Shown here piece by piece: positions 1-7,343 of a DNA stretch of 10,037 bases. Both the position numbers and the translations under genes were made by a program. The first letter of the stretch is position 1, and every line of letters begins with the position of its first letter. The DNA comes from Bryobacteraceae bacterium (lineage in GTDB: Bacteria; Acidobacteriota; Terriglobia; Bryobacterales; Bryobacteraceae): contig CANGVB010000078.1 of NCBI GenBank assembly GCA_947456995.1, forward strand, positions 1 to 10,037, in the 5' to 3' direction. Under the pieces are notes generated by a model. That model searched no databases and had not been told where the DNA came from. It saw only the letters and a list, made by a program, of their open reading frames with translations.

Positions 1-84
1 AATATCGAGTATGAGTACAAGGGTGCCGATACGGTGGTTGAAGTGAAGAAGTGCCTAGAGCATTGCAAGAAGCTGCTGGGCTAA
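1..84 (+). CDS. C-terminal fragment, possibly sugar phosphate isomerase/epimerase (partial)
   Basis: Only the last 27 codons are present, ending in TAA at 82-84. The frame reads NIEYEYKGADTVVEVKKCLE and then HCKKLLG. The IEYEY segment followed by an amphipathic helix resembles the last strand and helix of xylose-isomerase-like TIM barrels (sugar phosphate isomerase/epimerase) from Planctomycetes and Acidobacteria. That is recall of a motif from a very short fragment, so the family is tentative. Two complete TIM barrels of the same general fold lie further on in the window, which is mildly supportive. The reading frame itself is backed by a strong Rho-independent terminator beginning 22 bp after the stop. 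Confidence 0.5.
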   Translation, partial: NIEYEYKGADTVVEVKKCLEHCKKLLG

Positions 85-98
85 TCAATCCATACAGT

Positions 99-1253
99 CT
101 AGAAGAGCCGCCAGAGAGATTCTGGCGGCTTTTGCATTTTGAAGGAGCGATACCAGTTGCAGAGCGGATACATGATTGCCAGCAGGACGAGCCAGACGGC
201 ATAGGTGACCTCGAGCGGAGCTGCTTCCTGGAAGAACGTGAAGCCGATGACGGTCAGTACATAGAAGTGCGTGACGTAGAAGAAAAGCGGAGTCTGGCCA
301 AAAACCATTAGTGGTGATTTCGGGGAAAGCAGCCTTTCTGGGAGCCGCACCAATGCGGCCAGCAGCAAGAGGTCAACGCCTACCGCGATCGTCCAGAAGA
401 CCAGCGAAGGCGGGTACTTTACGTTGTTGAAGAACTCGATCCAGGTGGCATCCCGGGCCGGGACGATGTTGCCCCAGCCGTCTGCCGCTCGGAGAATCAG
501 GCCGGTAGCCAGCAAGCCGAGGCCCCAAACCCAGACGCGGATGCGGGCGTCAGGTGCGGTCTTCCACCAGTAGCCAAAGTACATGCCAAGCGCAGTGAGG
601 GCAAACCACGGGAGTACGGGGTAGGAGACAACCAGATGGTTCGACAGCCCTGGAGCGAGGAGAATCGTAAGCCAGATCGAGCCCGTCTTTCCGTCGGCCG
701 GTAGCAGGCTATGTGTTGCCACTATGCACGCGGCAGAGGCGAGCAACCAGAAGGCAGGCCGCAGCCGCAAGAGCAACGAGCTGAGCATCATCGCAAGGCC
801 AAGGCCAGAAAGTGTGATGAAGGCCCAGATCAGCGAGGAGCCGTCGTTGGCTGGAGGCTTCACACGATGGCTTAGACTGACCAGCGGTGCTTTGAGTTGG
901 CTCATGATAAAAACCAGCGGGCCCTCAAAAATCTGTCCTACGAGAAAGATGGCGAAGCCTCGGGAGGCGGTGCGGCGCGCTACCTGCCCAGGAGTCCAGC
1001 CAGCATCTTGTCTCGAGCTGGCAAACCAGTAGATTCCTGCACCCATCAGGAAGAAGAAGCCGGGCGCGCAAAGGTGTGTGATCCAGCGCGTAAAAAAAGC
1101 GAATGAGGTGTCGTAAGTGCTGATCGCCCCATTCCAGTACTCGCTCGAATGCTGACGGGAGACAAAGGCGTTGGTGTGGTCAATCGCCATGAAGATCATG
1201 ATCAGACCACGTAAGGCGTCAACGGCACTGAATCTGGCCAACTTTGGGGACAT
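99..1253 (-). CDS. DUF1624 / heparan-alpha-glucosaminide N-acetyltransferase-like membrane protein
   Basis: A 384-residue multi-pass inner-membrane protein. The N-terminus RFSAVDALRGLIMIFMAIDH (residues 8-26 region) is the hallmark of the DUF1624/HGSNAT-like acyltransferase family, followed by HLCAPGFFFLMG around residues 60-71 and about ten hydrophobic helices. Family members are thought to move acyl groups across the membrane to a sugar or another acceptor; the acceptor here is unknown. I chose ATG at 1253 because MSPKLARFSAVD fits family N-termini. An in-frame TTG at 1271 would add six residues but falls inside a tandem duplication. There is no Shine-Dalgarno sequence before either start; instead a TACAAT box lies 7 nt upstream of the ATG. 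The C-terminus (PPESLWRLF) is encoded by a terminator hairpin. It converges with the gene fragment ending at 84 and is divergent from the histidine kinase. Confidence 0.88.
   Translation of the reverse strand: MSPKLARFSAVDALRGLIMIFMAIDHTNAFVSRQHSSEYWNGAISTYDTSFAFFTRWITHLCAPGFFFLMGAGIYWFASSRQDAGWTPGQVARRTASRGFAIFLVGQIFEGPLVFIMSQLKAPLVSLSHRVKPPANDGSSLIWAFITLSGLGLAMMLSSLLLRLRPAFWLLASAACIVATHSLLPADGKTGSIWLTILLAPGLSNHLVVSYPVLPWFALTALGMYFGYWWKTAPDARIRVWVWGLGLLATGLILRAADGWGNIVPARDATWIEFFNNVKYPPSLVFWTIAVGVDLLLLAALVRLPERLLSPKSPLMVFGQTPLFFYVTHFYVLTVIGFTFFQEAAPLEVTYAVWLVLLAIMYPLCNWYRSFKMQKPPESLWRLF
106..133 (+). terminator. Rho-independent terminator inside the 3' end of the opposing gene
   Basis: A perfect 10-bp inverted repeat, AGCCGCCAGA (106-115) and TCTGGCGGCT (121-130), encloses a 5-nt loop GAGAT and runs into TTTT (130-133). 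The stem is GC-rich and the T-tract is on the plus strand, so it fits termination of the plus-strand gene ending at 84. On the minus strand no T-run follows, so it would act poorly for the opposing gene. The whole hairpin lies within the final codons of that minus-strand gene, whose stop is at 99-101. Confidence 0.85.
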
Positions 1254-1254
1254 G

Positions 1255-1282
1255 CAAGTGATTGTAGCCAAGTGATTGTAGG
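1255..1282. repeat. 14-bp tandem duplication carrying a -10-like box
   Basis: Two adjacent 14-bp copies, CAAGTGATTGTAGC (1255-1268) and CAAGTGATTGTAGG (1269-1282), differ only in the last base. On the minus strand each copy contains TACAAT. The copies sit directly before the ATG of the DUF1624-like gene at 1253, so the duplication has doubled its putative -10 element. Confidence 0.9.
1261..1280 (-). promoter_or_regulatory. Duplicated TACAAT -10-like boxes, putative leaderless promoter
   Basis: On the minus strand TACAAT occurs at 1280-1275 and again at 1266-1261. The proximal box ends 7 nt before the ATG at 1253, which would place transcription start at or next to the start codon. No Shine-Dalgarno sequence is present between box and start. 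I see no convincing -35 hexamer. The same TACAAT-to-start spacing occurs at two other genes in the window, which strengthens the call. Confidence 0.5.
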
Positions 1283-1333
1283 CATGGGACTAAAGCAATT
1301 GCGCCTTACGCACGATGAACAGGAAGAACGATT

Positions 1334-3064
1334 ATGGCTACTGCCGTCCCCAGAGTTGAAGCTTCCACCGTACTTGCTAACGCCGCACACATCCTGAAAG
1401 ATCCGGTGCGGAAGCCGCTAGCCGCGCTGACGCAGTGGCTGAGCCCGTTGTCGGACCGGCTGGAAAAGCAGTTTGTCGAACGTTTGAAGGTATTGCGCTT
1501 TGAAACGCGGCAGATACAGGCTCTGATCTGCATCACCACCGGCACGGCGGCCCGTTTGCTTGGCCCGGCCAAGGGCACCCGCAAGTCGATGCTCGAGTTT
1601 CTCGAACAGGTGGAATACAGCGGACGGCGTTTGGCCAAGCTGAATTTGCCTCCGGGCGGCATTCAGCAGGCTCTGCAGGAGTATGACCGTATCCTGCTGC
1701 CGTTGATCGAACGCCTGGGCAAGGAGCGGGCGGCACAGTTTCGCTGGGCCAATGAGCAGCTTCACTTTTGCGTGTTGCTCACGCTAAACAACGCCTATTA
1801 CCAGGTGCGAGAGAGCGAGACTCAGGCTTATAGCGAACTGTTTCGCATTGAGCTGGAGAGCCGCGGTTTGCATGAATTGCTGCGGCGATTTATGACCACT
1901 CTGGCCACGCTGTACAAGGCCGACAATGCCTGCCTCTTCTTTCTCGACAAGAATGATCAGGTGCTGGTTCCGATGGCTTATGTCGGTGAGGGGACAAAAA
2001 CCCCGCCTCATCTGGTGGCCAATGATGCCAGCCTCGCGCAGACGCTGGCAAAGCCCTTTTGCCTCGACGAGAAACTCGATCAGGAAGGCCTGGTGCTGGA
2101 TAAGCGCACGCGCGATCGTTACGCCACCTGCTGGAGCGTTCCGCTGATGGATGGCGCGCGGTTGCGTGGAGTGATGCAGTTCCGTTTTCGCAAGGTTTAC
2201 GAGTGGCTCCCCCGCGAGCAGGAAATGCTGGAGATTGCAGCCGAGCGTTGCCTGATGGGTGCAGGGAAAGCCCGTTTGATGGAAGATCTGGCCGCGCGCG
2301 AAGAACAAGTACGGCGCCTGGCCGAGCGCATGCTGCAGGTAGAAGAAATGGAGCGGCGCCGTATTAGCCGCGAGTTGCACGACGAAGCGGGGCAATCGAT
2401 GCTTTGCATTCGTTTGCAACTTGAAATGATCGAAGAGAGCCTTGAGCCTGAAGACGGCAAGCTGAAGGGCAAACTACAGGAAACAAGAGACTTAACAGAG
2501 CGGACGATTCTTGAGATTCGCCGTTTGATTGCGGCCTTAAGCCCCGCCGTGCTTGAGCAATTGGGTTTGGGTGCGGCCTTACGCCAGTTGGTAAGCCGCT
2601 TTAGCCGTGTACACCCGGCACGCGTGAAGCTGGCTCTATCCCGTATGGGAAAAGTTCCTAAGAAGACTGAGGTGATCGTTTATAGGCTTGTTCAGGAGTG
2701 TATGAACAATGTGGGCAAACATTCTCAAGCAACTCATGTAAACATTTCTATCGAAAGTGCCGATGGGGTATTAAGGCTAAACGTAGAGGACGACGGTGTG
2801 GGCTTTGAAGTTGAAGAAGCACTGTCGAGGAGAGATTCCTACGGTTTGGCCGGGTTACGTGAGCGCGTAGCACTCCTTGGTGGCAAGTTTTATGTTGAGA
2901 GCCACCAGAGAGCATCTGGAAAAACCGGGTCTGCCAAGGCTGATACGCAAGTATCCCGCCTGGGTGAGGCTCTGGCCCGCGGAGGCATGAAGTTCAAGGG
3001 CCGTTTCCGGAAGGGGACTCGAATACACATCGAGTTGCCGTTGCTGCGAGAAGCGAACCATTAA
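1334..3064 (+). CDS. GAF-domain sensor histidine kinase, NarL/HisKA_3 type
   Basis: A 576-residue soluble kinase with no membrane segment, so it presumably senses a cytoplasmic signal. Residues 1-165 are a helical region I cannot assign. A GAF-like domain spans about 175-310 (FMTTLATLYKADNACLFFLD to GVMQFRFRKVYEWL). A short coiled coil leads into the HisKA_3 dimerisation helix, with phospho-acceptor His349 in RRRISRELHDEAGQS. The HATPase has an N-box (QECMNNVGKHSQA, 454-466), a G1 motif (DDGVGF, 486-491) and a G2 motif (YGLAGLRERVALLGG, 503-517). About 35 extra residues (roughly 525-558) separate the G2 strand from the final GTRIHIELPL, where relatives have only a few. The start is supported by AGGAAG 7 nt upstream. 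The partner response regulator follows 27 bp downstream. Confidence 0.93.
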   Translation: MATAVPRVEASTVLANAAHILKDPVRKPLAALTQWLSPLSDRLEKQFVERLKVLRFETRQIQALICITTGTAARLLGPAKGTRKSMLEFLEQVEYSGRRLAKLNLPPGGIQQALQEYDRILLPLIERLGKERAAQFRWANEQLHFCVLLTLNNAYYQVRESETQAYSELFRIELESRGLHELLRRFMTTLATLYKADNACLFFLDKNDQVLVPMAYVGEGTKTPPHLVANDASLAQTLAKPFCLDEKLDQEGLVLDKRTRDRYATCWSVPLMDGARLRGVMQFRFRKVYEWLPREQEMLEIAAERCLMGAGKARLMEDLAAREEQVRRLAERMLQVEEMERRRISRELHDEAGQSMLCIRLQLEMIEESLEPEDGKLKGKLQETRDLTERTILEIRRLIAALSPAVLEQLGLGAALRQLVSRFSRVHPARVKLALSRMGKVPKKTEVIVYRLVQECMNNVGKHSQATHVNISIESADGVLRLNVEDDGVGFEVEEALSRRDSYGLAGLRERVALLGGKFYVESHQRASGKTGSAKADTQVSRLGEALARGGMKFKGRFRKGTRIHIELPLLREANH

Positions 3065-3091
3065 CCCTTATTTGGGGGAGGCAGGTAGCAA

Positions 3092-3757
3092 ATGGCAAAG
3101 ATACGTATATTGCTCGCGGATGATCACACACTGTTTCGGCAGGGGATCAAGACGCTTATTAATGCGGAAGCAGACATGGAAGTAGTTTCCGAAGCACCCA
3201 ATGGTGGGGATGCTGTGGATCGCGCGGCTGAAGTTCGTCCAGATTTGGTGCTGATGGATATCGGCATGCCTGGCTTGAGCAGCTTTGAATCGACACGGCA
3301 AATCAAAAAGAACCGTCCAGAAACCAAGATTCTGTTTCTGACAATGTATGACGACGAAGATTATCTGGTTGAAGGCATGGAAGTTGGTGCCAGCGGATAC
3401 GTACTGAAAGACAGCCCTTCGGGCCAGTTGATCAGCGCCATCCGTGATATCTGCCGCGGTGGCAGCTATCTGAGCCCCCGTATGCTGAGCCAGTTGGTGG
3501 ATGACTTCCGCAGCCGCATCAAGAGTGCCAATCGCCTGCCCCGATTTGCCACCCTCACGACGCGCGAGCGCGAAGTGCTGAAGATGTTGGCCGAAGGCCA
3601 GAGCGTCAAAGAAATTGCCTGTGACCTCAACCTGAGCGTGAAGACGGTTGAAGCCCACAAGTTCAATCTGATGCGCAAGCTCGACATCCACAACAAAGCG
3701 CAACTTGTTCAGTACGCAATTCAAAAGAAGATCATCAAGATCCCGAACATGGTTTAG
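3092..3757 (+). CDS. NarL/FixJ-family response regulator (REC plus LuxR HTH)
   Basis: A 221-residue two-component transcription factor. The receiver domain (about 3-120) has the acidic pair D10-D11, phospho-acceptor D56 in LVLMDIGMPG, T84 (LFLT) and K106 (YVLKD), so every residue needed for phosphotransfer is present. The LuxR-type HTH (about 150-215) reads LTTREREVLKMLAEGQSVKE then IACDLNLSVKTVEAHK, typical of NarL-type DNA binding. A strong Shine-Dalgarno (GGAGG, 3077-3081) sits 10 nt before the ATG. It lies 27 bp after the kinase stop, so the two are almost certainly co-transcribed and form a cognate pair. Its target genes cannot be read from the sequence. The adjacent TIM-barrel operon is a possible target but has its own putative promoter. 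Confidence 0.95.
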   Translation: MAKIRILLADDHTLFRQGIKTLINAEADMEVVSEAPNGGDAVDRAAEVRPDLVLMDIGMPGLSSFESTRQIKKNRPETKILFLTMYDDEDYLVEGMEVGASGYVLKDSPSGQLISAIRDICRGGSYLSPRMLSQLVDDFRSRIKSANRLPRFATLTTREREVLKMLAEGQSVKEIACDLNLSVKTVEAHKFNLMRKLDIHNKAQLVQYAIQKKIIKIPNMV

Positions 3758-3775
3758 TTCGAGCCCAAATCCTTA

Positions 3776-3781
3776 TACAAT
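3776..3781 (+). promoter_or_regulatory. TACAAT -10-like box, putative leaderless promoter
   Basis: TACAAT lies 6 nt (CGCGGT) before the GTG start at 3788 and would place the transcription start on or very near the G of the start codon. No Shine-Dalgarno sequence is present. A weak -35 candidate (TTTAGT, 3753-3758) sits 17 nt upstream, overlapping the stop of the response regulator. The arrangement TACAATCG-N4-start recurs exactly at 9611. Confidence 0.55.
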
Positions 3782-3787
3782 CGCGGT

Positions 3788-4723
3788 GTGAATCGCCGCA
3801 ATTTGTTGAAACTTGGCTCGAGCCTGCCGATAGCCTCAACGCTAGCTCCCGCATCTGCCCCCACATCTGCCTCTGTGGGGGCTTTGCTTATTGGTGCGCC
3901 CATTTTTTTGAAGTCCGACGACCCGGCTGCACTCGCCCGTGAGCACCGCCGCGTGGGCTACAGCGCTGCCTACTGCCCTGCGGTGCGCATTGGCGAAAAG
4001 GAAAAGCTTCGTGCGATTGAAGCCGCCTTTGCCAAAGAAAATGTTGTGATTGCCGAAGTGGGTGCCTGGAAGAATCTGCTGGATGTAGATCCAGTCAAGC
4101 GCAAGGAAAACTTCGATTACGTGGTGGAGCGCATGGCGATTGCTGACGAAGTGGGGGCTCGTTGCTGCGTCGATATCGCAGGGAGCTACAACGAAAAGTC
4201 GTGGTTTGGGCCACACCCCAAAAATCTCTCAAAAGAAGGTTTTGATGCGACGGTTGAGAACTGCCGCAGGATCCTCGACGCCGTGAAGCCAAAGCGCAGC
4301 TTTTTCACCCTCGAGGTGATGGGCTGGACCTACCCTGACACCCCCGACAATTACTTGCGCCTGGTAAAGGCGATCGATCGAAAAGGCTTCGCCGTGCACC
4401 TCGATGTCTGCAATGCGATCAATTCGCCTGAAAAGTTCTACCAGAGCGGTGCGCTGATTGACGAATGCTTCCGCAAGCTCGGCCCTTACATCAAGAGTTG
4501 CCATGCGAAGGACCTTGAGTGGGTGGTGGAACTGAATGTTCATTTTCTCGAAGTGATTCCGGGCAAAGGCGAGGTGGATTACCGTGCCTATCTCCGGGGT
4601 CTGCGCGGCCTCAAGACGCCTGTGCCCCTGATGCTCGAACATTTGAAGACAGCAGAGGAATACAAGCAGGGCTTCGATTACATTAGTAAGATCGCCGGTG
4701 AAATGAAGTATCCACTGGCCTGA
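3788..4723 (+). CDS. Tat-exported sugar phosphate isomerase/epimerase-like TIM barrel
   Basis: A 311-residue xylose-isomerase-like TIM barrel (AP endonuclease 2 superfamily). The N-terminus MNRRNLLKLG has a twin-arginine motif followed by a hydrophobic stretch and an Ala-rich region with a possible AxA cleavage site (PASA, about 21-24), so periplasmic export via Tat is likely. The usual metal/substrate ligands of the fold are plausible at E176 (FFTLEVMGW), D206 (VHLDVCNA), H239 (KSCHAKD) and E284 (LMLEHL). The family interconverts keto sugars or their phosphates; the actual substrate is unknown, and an exported member may act on free sugars or cyclitols. The start is GTG; the RR motif at residues 3-4 fixes it. 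It is the first gene of a run with a second TIM barrel 11 bp downstream. A strong hairpin lies in codons 24-32. Confidence 0.85.
   Translation: MNRRNLLKLGSSLPIASTLAPASAPTSASVGALLIGAPIFLKSDDPAALAREHRRVGYSAAYCPAVRIGEKEKLRAIEAAFAKENVVIAEVGAWKNLLDVDPVKRKENFDYVVERMAIADEVGARCCVDIAGSYNEKSWFGPHPKNLSKEGFDATVENCRRILDAVKPKRSFFTLEVMGWTYPDTPDNYLRLVKAIDRKGFAVHLDVCNAINSPEKFYQSGALIDECFRKLGPYIKSCHAKDLEWVVELNVHFLEVIPGKGEVDYRAYLRGLRGLKTPVPLMLEHLKTAEEYKQGFDYISKIAGEMKYPLA
3857..3882 (+). promoter_or_regulatory. Intragenic hairpin in the signal-peptide coding region, possible attenuator
   Basis: A perfect 9-bp stem, GCCCCCACA (3857-3865) with TGTGGGGGC (3874-3882), encloses an 8-nt loop and is followed by TTTGCTT. 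It starts about 70 nt downstream of the putative transcription start. The stem is very GC-rich. The T-tract is short and interrupted, so it resembles an attenuator or a pause/translation-slowing structure more than a full terminator. Its function is an inference. Confidence 0.5.
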
Positions 4724-4734
4724 GGAGAGTTCGA

Positions 4735-5598
4735 ATGAATCGCAGAGATTTGATGATGACCGCGACTGCGGCGATGATGGCCACCCAGATGAAGGCGGCG
4801 CGCTTGCCGATTCAGAAGGCAGTGCTCGGCGGGATGCTGCCCAAGGAATTGCCCGACTGGAAGTCGAAGTTTGAAGTAGCCAAAGCGGCGGGCTTTACGC
4901 ATCTTGAAATGGGCACGGCAGACGACCCGAAAGAAGAAGCGATCATTGCCAAGGCTGCCTCTGACACCGGCATGAAGATTCACGGCGTCATGAATAGCGC
5001 GCACTGGAAGAACCCGCTGAATTCATCCGACAGCTCGGTTGTCGAGACCGGCATGCAGGGGATGCGCAACAGCATTCGCAATGCAAAGGCCTGGGGCGCA
5101 TCAACAGTGTTGCTGGTGCCTGCGGTGGTATCGGCCAAGAGCCCTTATGAAGACGCCTGGAAGAAGAGCTCCGAAAAAATCAAAGTACTGCTGCCCGAAG
5201 CTGAAAAGGCCAAGGTGGTTATCGCCGTTGAGAACGTCTGGAACAAGTTTCTGTTGAGCCCGATGGAGATGGCGAGCTACGTGGACTCCTTCAAATCGCC
5301 ATACCTGAAAGCCTATCTTGACGTTGGCAACATGGTGCTCTTTGGCTACCCGCAAGACTGGGTGCGCACCCTCGGCAAGAAGCGTATCGCCAAGGTGCAC
5401 ATCAAGGATTTCCGCTTTAAAAAGGGCCTTGCCGAGTTTGTAGACCTCTGGGATGGCGAGATCGAATGGAAGGAAGTTCACAAGGCATTTGTCGATATCG
5501 GCTATGAAGGAATCGCCACTGTCGAGCTTCGTGGCGGCGATGCTGCCTACCTGGCTGACGTAAGCAAGCGATTCGACCGTATCCTAGTAGGTGAATGA
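4735..5598 (+). CDS. Tat-signal sugar phosphate isomerase/epimerase (ribulose-phosphate-epimerase-like TIM barrel)
   Basis: A 287-residue TIM barrel of the xylose-isomerase-like/L-ribulose-5-phosphate 3-epimerase-like group. Candidate metal ligands are in order: E166 (AVENVWNKF), D196 (YLDVGNM), H222 (KVHIKDF) and E264 (VELRGG). The N-terminus MNRRDLMMTATAAMMATQMK has a twin arginine and a Met/Ala-rich hydrophobic segment, so Tat targeting is plausible, though less ideal than in the preceding gene. Shine-Dalgarno AGGAG (4723-4727) overlaps the upstream stop and sits 7 nt before the ATG, so the two barrels are translated from one message. It overlaps the next gene (sppA) by 4 nt. Substrate unknown; sugar epimerisation or isomerisation is the family expectation. 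Confidence 0.87.
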   Translation: MNRRDLMMTATAAMMATQMKAARLPIQKAVLGGMLPKELPDWKSKFEVAKAAGFTHLEMGTADDPKEEAIIAKAASDTGMKIHGVMNSAHWKNPLNSSDSSVVETGMQGMRNSIRNAKAWGASTVLLVPAVVSAKSPYEDAWKKSSEKIKVLLPEAEKAKVVIAVENVWNKFLLSPMEMASYVDSFKSPYLKAYLDVGNMVLFGYPQDWVRTLGKKRIAKVHIKDFRFKKGLAEFVDLWDGEIEWKEVHKAFVDIGYEGIATVELRGGDAAYLADVSKRFDRILVGE

Positions 5599-7337
5599 AG
5601 AAGTTTCTACTAGGCATCCTTTGTGGCTTCGTCTTTGCCGGCGTCGCGATCGTGATCTTGGGCTTTGCGCTGGTGCGCATGGCTGGTAAGAGCGTTCCCG
5701 ATACGCCGGCAGAGTCGTATTTGGTCTTGAAGCTGGAGGGCGGCGTGCAAGAGCATCCCGCCGACGAGATACCGATCCCGTGGCTGGATCAGCAAAGCCC
5801 CTGGACTGTGCTTGAAATCAAGCAGGTTCTCGAGAAGGCCGCTACCGACAGCAAGATCAAGGGCCTCATGATTGAGACCGGTGGCGCTGAAATGGGCTGG
5901 GCCAAGGCTGAAGAAGTAAAGATGGCGCTGGCCACCTTCAAGAAGAGCGGCAAACCGATGCATGCTTTCATGCGCCGGCCCGATGCCAAAGACTATTTCC
6001 TGGTTGCCGGTGTGGACCGCATCTCGATGGTGGATGAAGACGTTCTCGACCTCAAGGGTCTGCGTGCCGAGCGCACCTATTACAAAAACACCCTCGACAA
6101 GCTCGGCGTACAGGTAGAGATTGAACACGCCGGCAAGTACAAAGATTTTGGCGACAGCTACACCCGCACATCGATGACGCCGGAATCGCGGGAATCCCTT
6201 GGCGCCATCCTGAACGGGATTTTTAATGTGATGGTGAAGGGCATTGCCGAAGGCCGTAAACGCACACCGGCCGAGATTGAAGCTCTGATCGATGAAGGCC
6301 CCTTTCTTGCCAAGGAAGCTTTAAAGAACAAGCTTGTAGATGCTCTTGAATACGACAACATAGCGCGCGAACAGTTGGCCAAGAAGGCGAACGTCTCAAC
6401 CAAAGGCGCTATCTCAGCCCGCGACTATCGCAAGCAGATCCGCTTCCGCTGGGAGCGTGACGACAACAACAAGATTGCCTATTTCGTGGCCGAAGGCGAC
6501 ATTATCCGCGGGTCTGGAGTGGGGGAAGGCCAGATTGCCTCGCGGGACTTTATCAAACACGTGCAGGATCTCAAGGCAGACCCCAGCTTTAAGGCAGTGC
6601 TGCTGCGCATCGACTCGCCCGGCGGTGACGCTGTGGCATCCGATGAGTTGCTGGCTGCGCTGCTCGATTTGAGCAAGGTAAAGCCGGTGGTGATTTCCAT
6701 GTCGGACGTTGCGGCTAGTGGTGGCTATTACATGGCCGTCACCGGAGACCAGATTTTTGCCTATCCTGGCACGATTACCGGCTCGATCGGTGTCGTCTAC
6801 GGCCGGCCCAATCTGAAAGGCCTCTACGACAAGATCGGATTGACCAAAGACGGGATGCAGCGTGGCAAGAATGCCGACATCGACTCTGAATCCAAGCCCC
6901 TCTCTGAGATCGCCCGCAAGAAGCTTCGTGAAGGAATCAACGAGAGCTATACAACCTTTGTTGCCAAGGTGGCTGCCGGCCGCAAGGCCAAAGTGGAAGA
7001 GATCGAAGAATTGGCCCAGGGAAGAGCCTGGATCGCCTCAGACCCCGGCGCTAAGCGTTTGACCGACCAACTGGGCGGCATCGACGCAGCAATGGCTGCA
7101 TTGCTCAAGAAGGCCAATATCAAAGCCGACTCCAAGCTCCAACTGGTTCCGTACCCGCCTGCGCAGAATACGCTGGAGCGGTGGTTTAGCGACGAAAAGC
7201 TGCTGAGTGCGGCGATGGGTGGCATCATCGGTTTTGAGAAACCCGCTTATGCTGATGAAATCCGCCGCGCTCTGCGCCCGGCCTTGCGGCAGGGCGGCAT
7301 GTTGCGCTGGATGCCTTATTCGATTGACGTCAAGTAG
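5595..7337 (+). CDS. sppA: Signal peptide peptidase SppA, 67K type
   Basis: A 580-residue membrane-anchored serine protease that degrades cleaved signal peptides. An N-terminal membrane helix spans about residues 4-27. Two tandem crotonase-like peptidase S49 domains follow. The catalytic Lys of the N-terminal half is most likely K183 (HAGKYKDFGDSYTRTSMTPE, aligned by eye to the lysine region of the E. coli protein). The nucleophile is S375 in DVAASGGYYMA, with the preceding IDSPGGDAVAS and following GTITGSIGV motifs intact. Length and two-domain layout fit the long (67K) form rather than the short Bacillus form. The start ATG overlaps the stop of the upstream TIM barrel (ATGA), implying translational coupling. 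The stop lies 6 bp from the convergent sigma-factor gene. Confidence 0.94.
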   Translation: MKKFLLGILCGFVFAGVAIVILGFALVRMAGKSVPDTPAESYLVLKLEGGVQEHPADEIPIPWLDQQSPWTVLEIKQVLEKAATDSKIKGLMIETGGAEMGWAKAEEVKMALATFKKSGKPMHAFMRRPDAKDYFLVAGVDRISMVDEDVLDLKGLRAERTYYKNTLDKLGVQVEIEHAGKYKDFGDSYTRTSMTPESRESLGAILNGIFNVMVKGIAEGRKRTPAEIEALIDEGPFLAKEALKNKLVDALEYDNIAREQLAKKANVSTKGAISARDYRKQIRFRWERDDNNKIAYFVAEGDIIRGSGVGEGQIASRDFIKHVQDLKADPSFKAVLLRIDSPGGDAVASDELLAALLDLSKVKPVVISMSDVAASGGYYMAVTGDQIFAYPGTITGSIGVVYGRPNLKGLYDKIGLTKDGMQRGKNADIDSESKPLSEIARKKLREGINESYTTFVAKVAAGRKAKVEEIEELAQGRAWIASDPGAKRLTDQLGGIDAAMAALLKKANIKADSKLQLVPYPPAQNTLERWFSDEKLLSAAMGGIIGFEKPAYADEIRRALRPALRQGGMLRWMPYSIDVK

Positions 7338-7343
7338 TTTGGC

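Noticed and set aside
1784..2419. Minus-strand open frame (211 codons) opposite the histidine kinase
   Set aside because: It is antisense to the GAF and HisKA_3 coding region, with a low-complexity His/Gln-rich translation and no family resemblance.
3068..3724. Long minus-strand open frame (218 codons) opposite the response regulator
   Set aside because: It is fully antisense to a clear NarL-family regulator with all conserved residues. Its translation has no recognisable domain and looks like the complement of the regulator's codon bias.
5610..6128. Minus-strand open frame (172 codons) opposite sppA
   Set aside because: It is antisense to the well-supported SppA N-terminal half and shows no motif.
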